DNA of 36,201 bases from Flavobacteriales bacterium (GTDB lineage Bacteria > Bacteroidota > Bacteroidia > Flavobacteriales_D > Parvicellaceae): the NCBI GenBank assembly GCA_026993705.1, contig JALWSJ010000422.1, positions 1 to 36,201 of the forward strand. The letters are read 5' to 3'. The notes under the pieces are model-generated. The model saw only the letters and a program-made list of their open reading frames with translations. It searched no databases and had not been told where the DNA came from. Below are positions 1 to 7,370 of this stretch, piece by piece; position 1 is the first letter of the stretch, and each line of letters begins with the position of its first letter. Both the position numbers and the translations under genes were made by a program.

Positions 1-474
1 CTCCTGTACATATGGTTAGTGCATGGGCAAATGAAAGTAACTTAGTTTTAGGACAAGTAAGAGTAAATGAAAAATCTAATGAAATAACAGCTATTCCAAC
101 ATTAATAGAAAACTTAATGATTAAAGACTGTATTATTACTATTGACGCAATGGGTACTCAAACAAATATTGCAGAAAAAATTATTGATAATGGAGCAGAT
201 TATATATTAGCAGTAAAAGAAAATCAAAAACAACTTTTAGACGAAGTTAAAGAGGAATTTAGATTTTCACAAAGTATTGAAACAGATATAAACATAGATA
301 TTGGACATGGTAGAATAGAAACAAGAACTTGTAGTGTCATTTCTGATTTTTCATTCATTGAAAATAAAAATAAAAAAACAGTAAAACAGAATATTGCTAG
401 TAAAAGGCTTAAAGCTGCATGGAATGAAGAATACCTACTTAAAGTTTTAAATGTAAAAGTATGATTTTGCCCTG
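1..474 (+). mobile_element. Right end of an ISAs1-family insertion sequence (left part outside the window)
   Basis: The transposase frame runs in from the window edge. Ten bases after its stop codon the sequence reads GATTTTGCCCTG, the reverse complement of a CAGGGCAAAATC-type terminus, which is the form I associate with ISAs1-family ends. I place the right terminus at about 474. Only 12 bases separate it from a Flavo-1-like element, so the IS landed at the 5' edge of that repeat. The left end and the target duplication cannot be seen. The transposase is internally deleted, so this copy would need a transposase supplied in trans to move. Confidence 0.7.
3..464 (+). pseudogene. ISAs1-family transposase, 5'-partial and internally deleted
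   Basis: The frame is open to the window edge and the codons before the first ATG read P-V-H, matching the family's usual P-x-H-x-V-S-A-W context. Visible family hallmarks are VSAWANESNLVLGQ, KSNEITAIP, the catalytic-Asp segment ITIDAMGTQ, and ADYILAVKENQ. After about residue 118 the protein jumps from FSFIENKNK directly to KTVKQNIASKRLKAAW, which is the normal extreme C-terminus. The usual block between them, about 90-100 residues with the RGHWxIEN motif carrying the catalytic Glu and the following LDVxFxED stretch, is missing. The frame is kept across the join, which lies in an A-rich run near 360-385. It should be inactive as a transposase. The family assignment is firm; the size of the deletion is estimated from memory of the family. 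Confidence 0.8.
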
Positions 475-486
475 CTCACCAGTTCT

Positions 487-633
487 GCGTTAGGGATAGA
501 ACGGCGTGTTTGAACTCCTTTTGGTTTGTTGCATATATGCAAACCAAAAGAGTGAGTAGTGATAGCCCGACCCTAAACACAAAAAGTACGTACCCAGTGA
601 GGGTATGTGCTTTTTGTGTTTAGGGAAACGCCC
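487..633 (+). ncRNA. Flavo-1-like structured repeat, copy A1 (class A)
   Basis: The sequence opens with GCGTTAGGGATAGAACGGC and closes with GGGAAACGCCC, so GCGTT pairs with AACGC (P1). Inside are a hairpin CCTTTTGGTTTG..CAAACCAAAAG with a GCATATATGC core (P2) and a long hairpin CCTAAACACAAAAAG..CTTTTTGTGTTTAGG (P3), separated by the constant AGCCCGACC. Class A is defined by TGTTTGAACTCC before P2 and GAGTGAGTAGTGAT after it. The element fills the gap between the IS end and the stop codon of rpiB, pointing towards that convergent gene. It resembles the Flavo-1 RNA motif of Flavobacteria as I recall it; this was not checked against a covariance model. Confidence 0.7.
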
Positions 634-636
634 GAA

Positions 637-1077
637 TTAACAGTTCTTACACCATGGAATTTTATCAATTCTTCGTTGGTGTCTTCCGCCTTCAAATGTT
701 GCGTTTAGGTAGGCATCTACAATGTCTTTTGCAGTTTCTTCGGTTATGAATCTTGCGGGCATTGAAAGGACGTTAGCGTTATTGTGTTGACGAGCCAGCG
801 TTGCTATTTCCGGTGTCCAGCAGAGGGCGGCTCTTATTTGCTGATGTTTATTGGCGGTCATAGTGATTCCGTTTCCGCTACCACACATTAAGATGCCGAG
901 TTCAAATTCATGGTTTTCTATGCTTTCACATAAAGGGTGTGCTGTATCGGGGTAATCTATACTTTCGGGTGAATAACAGCCAAAATCTTTAACTTCCCAA
1001 CCTTTTTCGCTTAAATATCTTTTTAAGGTTTCTTTTAATTCGAATCCTGCGTGGTCACTTCCTATTGCTATTTTCAT
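637..1077 (-). CDS. rpiB: Ribose-5-phosphate isomerase B
   Basis: Interconverts ribose 5-phosphate and ribulose 5-phosphate in the cytosolic pentose phosphate pathway (RpiB/LacAB family, metal-independent). The start is placed at the internal Met beginning MKIAIGSDHAG: this is the conserved N-terminus and makes an ATGA overlap with the stop codon of the upstream lipoprotein gene. The ORF-track start adds only MSRK. The 146-residue product has the full family length. SDHAGFELK is at about residues 7-15, the catalytic Cys65 lies in MCGSGNG, ANKHQQIRAALC follows, and His98 is in RQHNNAN, equivalent to the E. coli Cys66/His99 pair. It is last in a grpE-dnaJ-lipoprotein-rpiB run, and a Flavo-1-like element abuts its stop codon from the opposite strand. 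Identity is secure. Confidence 0.95.
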   Translation of the reverse strand: MKIAIGSDHAGFELKETLKRYLSEKGWEVKDFGCYSPESIDYPDTAHPLCESIENHEFELGILMCGSGNGITMTANKHQQIRAALCWTPEIATLARQHNNANVLSMPARFITEETAKDIVDAYLNATFEGGRHQRRIDKIPWCKNC

Positions 1078-1334
1078 TTTTCTTGACAATTTCTGTAGGC
1101 TTTCATAAAAAGCTGTTTTTCTTCTGTTTTGTTTTTCAACCGTTCCAATTCGGATTGAAATAGTAAGTTACATTTATCTATTTCTCGTTGTAGTTCCTCC
1201 TCATTATCGGCTGTTTCTTTTATGCTGTGTATGTTTTCATAGCAGTCGCAAATTTTTTGAGCCGTGGAATCACTTTCAGGATTTTTTCTACAAGAAAACG
1301 AAAGAATAATGAGAAAAAATAGTGCTAGTTTCAT
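1074..1334 (-). CDS. Small putative lipoprotein, unknown function
   Basis: An 86-residue protein with a short hydrophobic leader ending in a lipobox-like LSFSC, so it is predicted to be cut before Cys15 and lipid-anchored in the cell envelope. The mature part is hydrophilic and largely helical, with a CDCYENI segment, an acidic/Lys-rich helix (EEELQREIDKC), and a C-terminal MKAYRNCQEK. Besides the lipid-anchor Cys it has four cysteines, perhaps two disulfides. It sits 4 bases after the dnaJ stop and overlaps rpiB by ATGA, so it is very probably co-transcribed with both. I do not recognise a domain. The compact packing between two known genes and the clean lipobox argue that it is real. Confidence 0.7.
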   Translation of the reverse strand: MKLALFFLIILSFSCRKNPESDSTAQKICDCYENIHSIKETADNEEELQREIDKCNLLFQSELERLKNKTEEKQLFMKAYRNCQEK

Positions 1335-1338
1335 GAGA

Positions 1339-2448
1339 TTAACTAAAATGTTCTTTTACCCTTTCAAAGAAACTTTTTGCTTTCTTTAGGTTGGGTTTGA
1401 AGTTGTCGCTATGGCGTATTTTTTCTAATAATTCTCTTTCGTGTTTGCTTAGGTTTTGTGGTGTCCAAAGTTGGATATTTACTAGTAAATCACCTACTCC
1501 GTACCCGTTGAGATCCGGTATTCCTTTTCCTTTTAATCGTAGTATTTTACCACTTTGTGTTCCCGGTGCAATTTTAACTTTTGCTTTGCCTTTAACTAGA
1601 GGCACTTCTACTTCTGTTCCCAGTGTAGCGTCTATAAAGTTAAGGTGCAAGTCATAGTGTAAATCATTTCCATTCCTACGTAACTTCTCGTGTGGAATTT
1701 CTTCGATAGCAACGATTAAATCTCCCGGTATTCCTCCCCCCGGAGCGTCGTTTCCTTTACCTCTTAGACTGAGTTGCATCCCGTCTTCAACACCTGCAGG
1801 GATTTCAATTGGTATGATAACTTCTTTTCTTACCATTCCATTTGCATCTGCTCCTGCGGGTTTTTTAGTAACAATTTGCCCTAAACCGTTGCAAGCAGGG
1901 CATGTTGATGCGGTTTGCATTTGTCCGAGTATCGTGTTAGTTACTCGCATTACCTGTCCTGCTCCATTACAAGTTGTACAGGTGTTGTATTCTACGCCAT
2001 CCGCTAAGACAAGTTTTTGAACTTTAATTTTCTTTTCAACACCGGTTACGATGTCTTCTAGTGTTAGCTTTAGTTTTACTCGTAGGTTTGTCCCTTTCCT
2101 TTGGCGAGTTCTTCCTCCTCTTGAGCTACTAAATCCCCCTCCAAAAATATCGCCGAATTGCGAGAATATATCTTCCATGTTCATTCCGCCGAAACCTCCG
2201 CCTCCGCCGAAACCACTATCTCCTCCTACTCCTGCGTGTCCAAAGCGGTCATAGCGTTGTCTTTTCTCATCATTTCCCAACACGTCATAAGCTTCTGCCG
2301 CCTCTTTAAACTTTTTCTCAGCTTCCTTATCTCCAGGGTTTTTGTCTGGATGGTGTTTTAAAGCCAATTTTCTATATGCTTTTTTTATCTCTATGGTAGT
2401 TGCAGACTTACTTACCCCTAATACTTCGTAATAATCTCTTTTACTCAT
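1339..2448 (-). CDS. dnaJ: Chaperone DnaJ (Hsp40), two-zinc-motif form
   Basis: Co-chaperone that delivers unfolded clients to DnaK and stimulates its ATPase. Start chosen at [11 protein letters not shown]; the track's 15 extra N-terminal residues are unlike any J-domain. The J-domain (about 1-70) has HPD at 33-35, followed by a Gly/Phe-rich region (about 71-115) and C-terminal substrate-binding beta domains. Canonical DnaJ has four CxxCxGxG motifs. Only two are present here, CTTCNGAG (157-164) and CPACNGLG (183-190). The first and fourth are absent, so only one zinc centre can form. I recall the same arrangement in other Flavobacteria, so it is probably a lineage trait and not damage. It follows grpE in the same direction, with about 75 bases between grpE's stop and this start, consistent with a heat-shock operon. 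Confidence 0.95.
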   Translation of the reverse strand: MSKRDYYEVLGVSKSATTIEIKKAYRKLALKHHPDKNPGDKEAEKKFKEAAEAYDVLGNDEKRQRYDRFGHAGVGGDSGFGGGGGFGGMNMEDIFSQFGDIFGGGFSSSRGGRTRQRKGTNLRVKLKLTLEDIVTGVEKKIKVQKLVLADGVEYNTCTTCNGAGQVMRVTNTILGQMQTASTCPACNGLGQIVTKKPAGADANGMVRKEVIIPIEIPAGVEDGMQLSLRGKGNDAPGGGIPGDLIVAIEEIPHEKLRRNGNDLHYDLHLNFIDATLGTEVEVPLVKGKAKVKIAPGTQSGKILRLKGKGIPDLNGYGVGDLLVNIQLWTPQNLSKHERELLEKIRHSDNFKPNLKKAKSFFERVKEHFS

Positions 2449-2523
2449 AATGTTATATAACCAACAAAGACGTATAGGATAATCCCTATACATCTTCTAT
2501 CTAGTATTTATTTAATTCGGTGT

Positions 2524-3117
2524 TTATTTACCTACAATTACTTTAGGATATCGAACGATTGAATCCTTCATTTTGTAGCCCTTTTCTACTACGTCGATTA
2601 CTTTTCCTTTGTCTTCTTCAGTAGGTGCAGGTACCTGTGTAATCGCTTCGTGTTTATCTACATCAAAATTTTCTCCTTTAGCTTTTATTTCTTCCACTCC
2701 TTTCGATTTTAAGAATGAAGCTAATTTGTTGTGAATTAACATAAAGCCTTTTTTTATAGCATCTATATCCTGCGATTTTTCATTGTTTTCTATAGCTCTT
2801 TCAAAATCATCTGCAATAGAAAGCACATCTTTAATAACAGAAATACTTGCATTTTTATGTGTTTCTATTTTTTCCTTTGCTGTTCTCTTTCTGTAATTAT
2901 CATATTCAGAATAGAGACGCAAAAACTTATCATTCAGTTCTTTTTTTTCTCTTTCCAAACGCTCTATTATCGAAGAAGTGTCTTCTTCCCTATTGTTCTC
3001 TTTTTCGCTTTTATTCATATTTTTTTCTTCGGTGTTTGCCTCTGCATTTTGAACTTGATCAACTGTTTCTTGTTCGTTTATATTTTCTTGTTCTCTCTGT
3101 TTATTTTTTTTACTCAT
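2524..3117 (-). CDS. grpE: Nucleotide exchange factor GrpE
   Basis: Releases ADP from DnaK and so resets the Hsp70 cycle; works with the DnaJ encoded immediately downstream. The 197-residue product has a low-complexity, charged, Asn/Glu/Lys-rich N-terminus (1-45), a long coiled coil (about 48-110, including LRLYSEYDNYRKRTAKEK), and the C-terminal beta head, with ISVIKDVLSIADDFERA in the four-helix part and HEAITQVP and KGYKMKDSIVRYPKVIVGK in the head. The upstream 100 bases on the minus strand contain two CTGACA copies about 31 bases apart and a near-palindromic TGACATTATGAC, a possible control site. dnaK is not in the window. Identity is secure from the YRKRTAKE and PAPTEEDKGKV contexts. Confidence 0.95.
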   Translation of the reverse strand: MSKKNKQREQENINEQETVDQVQNAEANTEEKNMNKSEKENNREEDTSSIIERLEREKKELNDKFLRLYSEYDNYRKRTAKEKIETHKNASISVIKDVLSIADDFERAIENNEKSQDIDAIKKGFMLIHNKLASFLKSKGVEEIKAKGENFDVDKHEAITQVPAPTEEDKGKVIDVVEKGYKMKDSIVRYPKVIVGK

Positions 3118-3218
3118 TGCTACACTTTTTTAGTATCACTCCGCTTTAATCAATTTGTTTGCCATTGGTGGTTTGAAAGTCATAATGTCAGACCTTGCTT
3201 TTGTTCTGTGTAGTATTG

Positions 3219-3935
3219 TCAGTTTTTAAACAAATTCTTTGGATTTTTCTCAAAAGCAGTCCCTACGATTACTAAATTAGCTCCTGCTTTCCATGTTTCT
3301 TTGATTTGTTCTTTTGTTTTTATTCCTCCACCCACAATTATCGGTACTTGTAAGTGTTCCTGTACTGTTCTTACCATTTCTAAAGGAACTGCCTTGTTTG
3401 CTCCTGAACCGGCGTCTAAATAAATAAGTTTTAGTCCTAGTTGTTCTCCCGCTAAAGCTGTTGCAACGGCAATATTATTTTTGTCGTTGGGGATGGGTTG
3501 ACTATTGCTAATATATTGGACAGAGGTCTTTTTTTCGCCATCGATGAGTAGATAACCTGTTGGGATAATTTCTAAACCGCTTTTTTGTAAAATAAACGCA
3601 CTTTGTACGTGTTGACCTATCAAAAGCTCTGCATTTCTTCCCGAAATAAGAGATAAAAGAAGGATTGCATCTGCCTTAGAGCTAATTTGTTGGTTGTTAC
3701 CCGGAAATAAAACAACGGGAATAGAAAGTCTTGTTTTAAAGAGCTTAACCATTTCATCCATAAGATTATGGTTGATTAAACTTCCTCCTACAAAAAGAAA
3801 ATCGGGTGCTATTTTTTGTACATCTTTTACGACTTGCTCTAATTCTGATACAGAAAGATACTTATCAGGGTCTATTAATATCCCTAATAAATTGGATGCC
3901 TGTGTTATTTTGGATAAGATAGAGTTTTCTTTCAT
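3219..3935 (-). CDS. Geranylgeranylglyceryl phosphate synthase (GGGPS/PcrB family)
   Basis: A prenyltransferase of the GGGPS/PcrB family that joins a polyprenyl diphosphate to sn-glycerol 1-phosphate, the first ether-lipid step known from archaea; bacterial members occur widely in Bacteroidetes with an unclear end product. The TIM-barrel signatures run in order: LLGILIDPDKYL (about 16-28), FLFVGGSLI, VVLFPGNNQQI, AILLLSLISGRN, LIYLDAGSGANKAVP, then the phosphate-binding VGGGIKTKEQI and NLVIVGTAFEKN. At 238 residues it is close to the usual family length. A minus-strand TACTTTTG box lies only 9-16 bases before the ATG, so the mRNA leader may be extremely short. The family call is firm. The substrate chain length is not visible from sequence. 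Confidence 0.9.
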   Translation of the reverse strand: MKENSILSKITQASNLLGILIDPDKYLSVSELEQVVKDVQKIAPDFLFVGGSLINHNLMDEMVKLFKTRLSIPVVLFPGNNQQISSKADAILLLSLISGRNAELLIGQHVQSAFILQKSGLEIIPTGYLLIDGEKKTSVQYISNSQPIPNDKNNIAVATALAGEQLGLKLIYLDAGSGANKAVPLEMVRTVQEHLQVPIIVGGGIKTKEQIKETWKAGANLVIVGTAFEKNPKNLFKN

Positions 3936-3943
3936 TACGCGAA

Positions 3944-3951
3944 CAAAAGTA
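3944..3951 (-). promoter_or_regulatory. Candidate Bacteroidetes -7 box before the GGGPS gene
   Basis: On the minus strand the octamer is TACTTTTG, a match to the Bacteroidetes TAnnTTTG -7 consensus. No clear TTTG/TTG -33 box lies 17-23 bases further upstream. Transcription would begin almost at the start codon, which weakens the call. Confidence 0.4.
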
Positions 3952-4014
3952 CTCTTTTTTTTAAAATACAGTAGAGGTGTTTAAGATGAGATTGTGAAAC
4001 TCAAAAATGATTGG

Positions 4015-4641
4015 TTATCCTTTTGTTTTTGATTGCCCGTTTGATTTACCTGCATTAACATATCTTGAAATCCAATTGGAATCTTTCATGTCGCTAAATA
4101 AACGAAACATATTTTCTCCATAGAAAGTATCATCAATGTTTATTATTCCGTATTGTTGCAGTATTTGAATTTGTGGCCAAGTAGGTCTAAAATTGTTTCC
4201 CGCCCAACCATTTAACAGCATTCCTTGTGCAGGAATACAATCACCTCCACACAAAGGATTTCTTCCATAACGCAATGCCCATAAATCAGTTAACCGAAAA
4301 CAATTATAGCCATCTACATATAAATCCCTTATAGAGTCGTATTTGTAAAAACAATCCGTTAGTTCATATTTTTCAAAGTAATTAATTTTTTCCGGATTGG
4401 CTTTTGAATATTCTAAACCGGCTACTTGTCTAATAAAACTACTTTCGGTAATATTTCTTTTATAGACAATTTTACCATCTCTTGTGGCTACAACGGAAAA
4501 GGTAACCAATTGCGTATTGTACGTTGCTCCTATGTTAAAAGCAAAATCATATTTTACCATTGATGTTTCCGTTCTAAACCCTGAAAACAGCAACATCCCT
4601 AAAAAAAGGAAAAAAGATAAATATGTAGCTTTTTTTAACAT
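4015..4641 (-). CDS. Exported protein of unknown function
   Basis: A 208-residue protein with an N-terminal signal peptide (KKATYLSFFLFLGMLLFSG, cleavage probably near residue 22-28). The mature part starts with a beta-rich stretch (YDFAFNIGATYNTQLVTFSVVATRDG), then a Cys-containing region (ELTDCFYKYDSIRDLYVDGYNCFRL). A conserved-looking LWALRYGRNPLCGGDCIPAQGM follows, with CGGDC, and then aromatic-rich sequence (LNGWAGNNFRPTWPQIQIL). The C-terminus is basic and soluble. Four cysteines in the exported part suggest disulfides. It stands alone between the GGGPS gene and the TonB receptor. I do not recognise a named family. The clean signal peptide and uninterrupted frame support it as a real gene. 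Confidence 0.75.
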   Translation of the reverse strand: MLKKATYLSFFLFLGMLLFSGFRTETSMVKYDFAFNIGATYNTQLVTFSVVATRDGKIVYKRNITESSFIRQVAGLEYSKANPEKINYFEKYELTDCFYKYDSIRDLYVDGYNCFRLTDLWALRYGRNPLCGGDCIPAQGMLLNGWAGNNFRPTWPQIQILQQYGIINIDDTFYGENMFRLFSDMKDSNWISRYVNAGKSNGQSKTKG

Positions 4642-4870
4642 CTCGAGGTAATTTTCTATTAAGATACAGAAGAATTCCCCTTTTTATTTTTTCTTTTGAT
4701 GAGAGTTGTTAAAAAAGTGTTAACCAATCTGTTGACAAGGATTAAAATTTTGAGAATGTTATTGAAATGATAAAAACATTACCTCCTTTCAACTACTTGA
4801 CCTCGTTCGTGATTTTTCATGTTTTCAGGTATAGTTTTTAAAATAATTTGTTTTTAATTCCTTAACCATC
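4642..4870. other. Intergenic gap, no gene seen
   Basis: This AT-rich spacer separates the unknown exported protein from the TonB receptor. No open frame, tRNA or clear terminator was seen. Its right edge joins a 27-bp remnant of the Flavo-1-like family (next entry). Confidence 0.6.
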
Positions 4871-4897
4871 TTTTTTTATGCCGTAATGGGAACGCCC
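4871..4897 (+). repeat. 3' remnant of a Flavo-1-like element
   Basis: The run TTTTTTTATGCCGTAATGGGAACGCCC matches the last 27 bases of copy B3 almost exactly, covering the 3' arm of the shared P3 hairpin plus the AACGCCC closing arm. No 5' half (GCGTTAGGGAT, AGCCCGACC) is present upstream, so this is a solo fragment. As with copies A1 and A3, it ends just before the stop codon of a convergent gene. Confidence 0.7.
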
Positions 4898-4901
4898 AAA
4901 T

Positions 4902-7355
4902 TTAAAAATTATACCGAAAACTTAGGGTTATACTTCGTCCCATTCCGCTTACTCCTGATGCAAAGGTTTTGTAATAGACGTCCATTATGTTTTGTATGCC
5001 TCCTGATAATAGAAAGCGTGATGAGAATTGATAACTTCCGCGTAAATTTAGCGTAAACCATGCGGGGATTCCTTCTGCGGTGGCTTCGTCTGCATTATCT
5101 ACTCCGTTGGGAGCGAAGTCGTTTATTTTTTTCCATCCGTTGTAGATGGTGTAAAATTCAAAATCCCATTTCGGCTGGTCAATAAGGAAACTAGTACGTC
5201 CGAACAGTGGCGGTATATGTGGCATTGGTTGATTGACCGAAGTGATTCGTCCGACAGTGTAATTAATGGTTGATTTTAACTTGAAATTTCGGTTGAACGA
5301 TAGGTTTACGCCTCCTGTTATTCCATAAATTGCACCTTTATCAAAATTGACGTTTGCTTGTATTTTTGCCATGTCGCCTTCGTATAAGATAGAGTCGTTT
5401 CCATTGAGTTGGTAATTGGATTTTGTTATCATATTGTCTAGTAATGTATAAAATCCTGTGACACTTAACGTGGCAAAATGAATACGGGTCGTGGTACTGT
5501 CCAGCTCGATATAATCTCGATAAAACGAGGTGGAGAAACCAAATTCTCCTGTATAAGCAAATTCGGGCTTTAGGTTGTTGTTTGGAACGACAACATATCC
5601 GTTTTTTTCAAATACTTTTCCGAAGTCATCTATATTGGGTGAGCGAAATCCTGAACTTAAGTTGGTATGTATTTTTAATCGGCTATCTGGGGTATAAACT
5701 ACACCAAAACTAGTAGAGAACGCTTTAGAATTTGCTTTTATATTATTGAAAGGAAGATGAATTAACGAAGTGTCTTTAAAATTTGCGTCGAGCTGAGTTA
5801 GGGTTAAGCGATTGCCAAAACTCCACATAATTTTGTCAAAATTTTGCTCTAGTTTAGCATAAACAGCTTGTGCGTTCATCGTGCTACCTCCATCGGGGTA
5901 ACGAGTGTTTGTGCTCGATTGGTTTTCGGTACTGATATTAAAACTTGAGGCTTTAGAGTGTACATCGTTATGCGTAAATTCTGCTCCATAGAACAACTGC
6001 ATTTTATAGGCTATGTATTTAGAGAAATCTAAATTTAGTGCTCCTACGTTTACTTTTTCTACACGAGTGATTCTGTTTTTTTTCTTGAACTTACGCGTGA
6101 TACGACTTTCTTCTAAATGCTGAAAGGAAGCGATAATATTTGCATTATCAAAAAAGCGATTAGTAGTGTCTTTTATTGTGGTTGTAAGTGCCGATAAAAA
6201 ACGTCCTTGAGGTCCGTAATACCACTCTGCATATTTGAATTGATTGTTTTTGTATTTGGTTAGTTGGTCGTAGCGATTTATCCTTGAAGAATTGGAATAT
6301 TGCGTATTTAGTGTAAAGGAAACTTTTTGATTGGGCTTAAATACAACTTTTTGAAGTAAATCGAGTTGTTTATAACCTGTATTTAGTTGTGTATTGGTGT
6401 CTGTATTGACTACCATTGAATCAATACCATTGATAAACAGTCGGCGATTATATACTTTTCCCCAAGTTGGATAATTGCCAAAAACACGGCGTTTACCCAT
6501 GGTTACATCACCTAAATCTTTTGCGGTAACCGAAGTTAAACTTCCCCATTTTCCTTTGCCTAAAGATATATCCGTATGCACCATTTTCCCATTGTTTCCT
6601 GAGGTGTACGAAGAACTTAAAACACCGTTTACATCAAGAACGCTATCGTTGTGAATGATAGGGTTTTTGGTGTAGTAATGAATAACACCTCCCAAAGCAT
6701 CGCTCCCATATATTACGGAACCAGGACCATAGGAAACATCTACCTGTTCTAAAATATTGTTGTCTATAGTTATACTGTTCTGCAAATGACCTCCTCGATA
6801 AATAGCGTTGTTCATTCGTATTCCATCTACGACCAGCAATACTTTATTGGCTTCCATTCCTCGAATGATAGGACTTCCTCCACCTGCTTGACTTTTTTGC
6901 AATAATACTCCAGTAGTTTCTTCTAGCACTTCCGCAGAAGTTTGAGCACCTACTTTGTGTAAATCTTCATTATCTAATACATCAAGTTGAATGGGTCTTG
7001 TGGCTTCTTTTTTTCTTCTATTCCTAACGGTTATAGTAGCTTCTACTCCTTCTAAAAAAATGGTTTTGTAATGAAGTATAATATCATTGTGTAGCTTTTC
7101 TCGAATAACCTTCAATGAAAGTTTAAGTGGTTCGTAATTAGAATGAAGGATTAACAAGGTATCATCTTTTGGAAAATTTTTGACGTTTGCCGTCCCTTTT
7201 TCATTGGTATAAATAGCATCGCCTGTTTTTAAGGAAATCAACTCAACATGTTCAATCGGCTCTAAATATTTATTGAAAATCCGAATTTGCTGTGCGGTTG
7301 TTATGTTGCCACATAGTAAAAATACTAACACTAAAAAAATAAAGCTACCTCTCAT
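4902..7355 (-). CDS. TonB-dependent outer-membrane receptor, heme/hemoglobin-receptor-like
   Basis: An outer-membrane gated beta-barrel that imports a ligand using TonB energy. The 817 residues comprise a signal peptide (about 1-21, ending TTAQQ), a carboxypeptidase-regulatory-like beta domain (about 22-105) typical of Bacteroidetes receptors, and a plug (about 118-235). The plug contains GGGSPIIRGMEANKVLLVVDG and the end motif YGSDALGGVIHYYT. A 22-strand-type barrel follows, ending in aromatic FRYNF. GFRSPNIDDF and PNNNLKPEFAYTGEFGF resemble the FRAP and NPNL regions of heme/hemoglobin receptors, so heme or hemoprotein is a plausible ligand, but this is inference. No SusD-like partner is adjacent, which argues against a glycan SusC role. 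The recO stop lies about 15 bases upstream of its start. Confidence 0.88.
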   Translation of the reverse strand: MRGSFIFLVLVFLLCGNITTAQQIRIFNKYLEPIEHVELISLKTGDAIYTNEKGTANVKNFPKDDTLLILHSNYEPLKLSLKVIREKLHNDIILHYKTIFLEGVEATITVRNRRKKEATRPIQLDVLDNEDLHKVGAQTSAEVLEETTGVLLQKSQAGGGSPIIRGMEANKVLLVVDGIRMNNAIYRGGHLQNSITIDNNILEQVDVSYGPGSVIYGSDALGGVIHYYTKNPIIHNDSVLDVNGVLSSSYTSGNNGKMVHTDISLGKGKWGSLTSVTAKDLGDVTMGKRRVFGNYPTWGKVYNRRLFINGIDSMVVNTDTNTQLNTGYKQLDLLQKVVFKPNQKVSFTLNTQYSNSSRINRYDQLTKYKNNQFKYAEWYYGPQGRFLSALTTTIKDTTNRFFDNANIIASFQHLEESRITRKFKKKNRITRVEKVNVGALNLDFSKYIAYKMQLFYGAEFTHNDVHSKASSFNISTENQSSTNTRYPDGGSTMNAQAVYAKLEQNFDKIMWSFGNRLTLTQLDANFKDTSLIHLPFNNIKANSKAFSTSFGVVYTPDSRLKIHTNLSSGFRSPNIDDFGKVFEKNGYVVVPNNNLKPEFAYTGEFGFSTSFYRDYIELDSTTTRIHFATLSVTGFYTLLDNMITKSNYQLNGNDSILYEGDMAKIQANVNFDKGAIYGITGGVNLSFNRNFKLKSTINYTVGRITSVNQPMPHIPPLFGRTSFLIDQPKWDFEFYTIYNGWKKINDFAPNGVDNADEATAEGIPAWFTLNLRGSYQFSSRFLLSGGIQNIMDVYYKTFASGVSGMGRSITLSFRYNF

Positions 7356-7370
7356 TTTCTCCCTTTCTTA

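Noticed and set aside
2449-2493. 15-residue N-terminal extension of DnaJ in the ORF track
   Set aside because: The J-domain begins at [11 protein letters not shown]; the extension has no counterpart in DnaJ proteins.
2847-3213. Two overlapping plus-strand ORFs of 100 and 118 residues
   Set aside because: Phe/Leu/Ser-rich antisense shadows of grpE's Lys/Glu-rich coding sequence.
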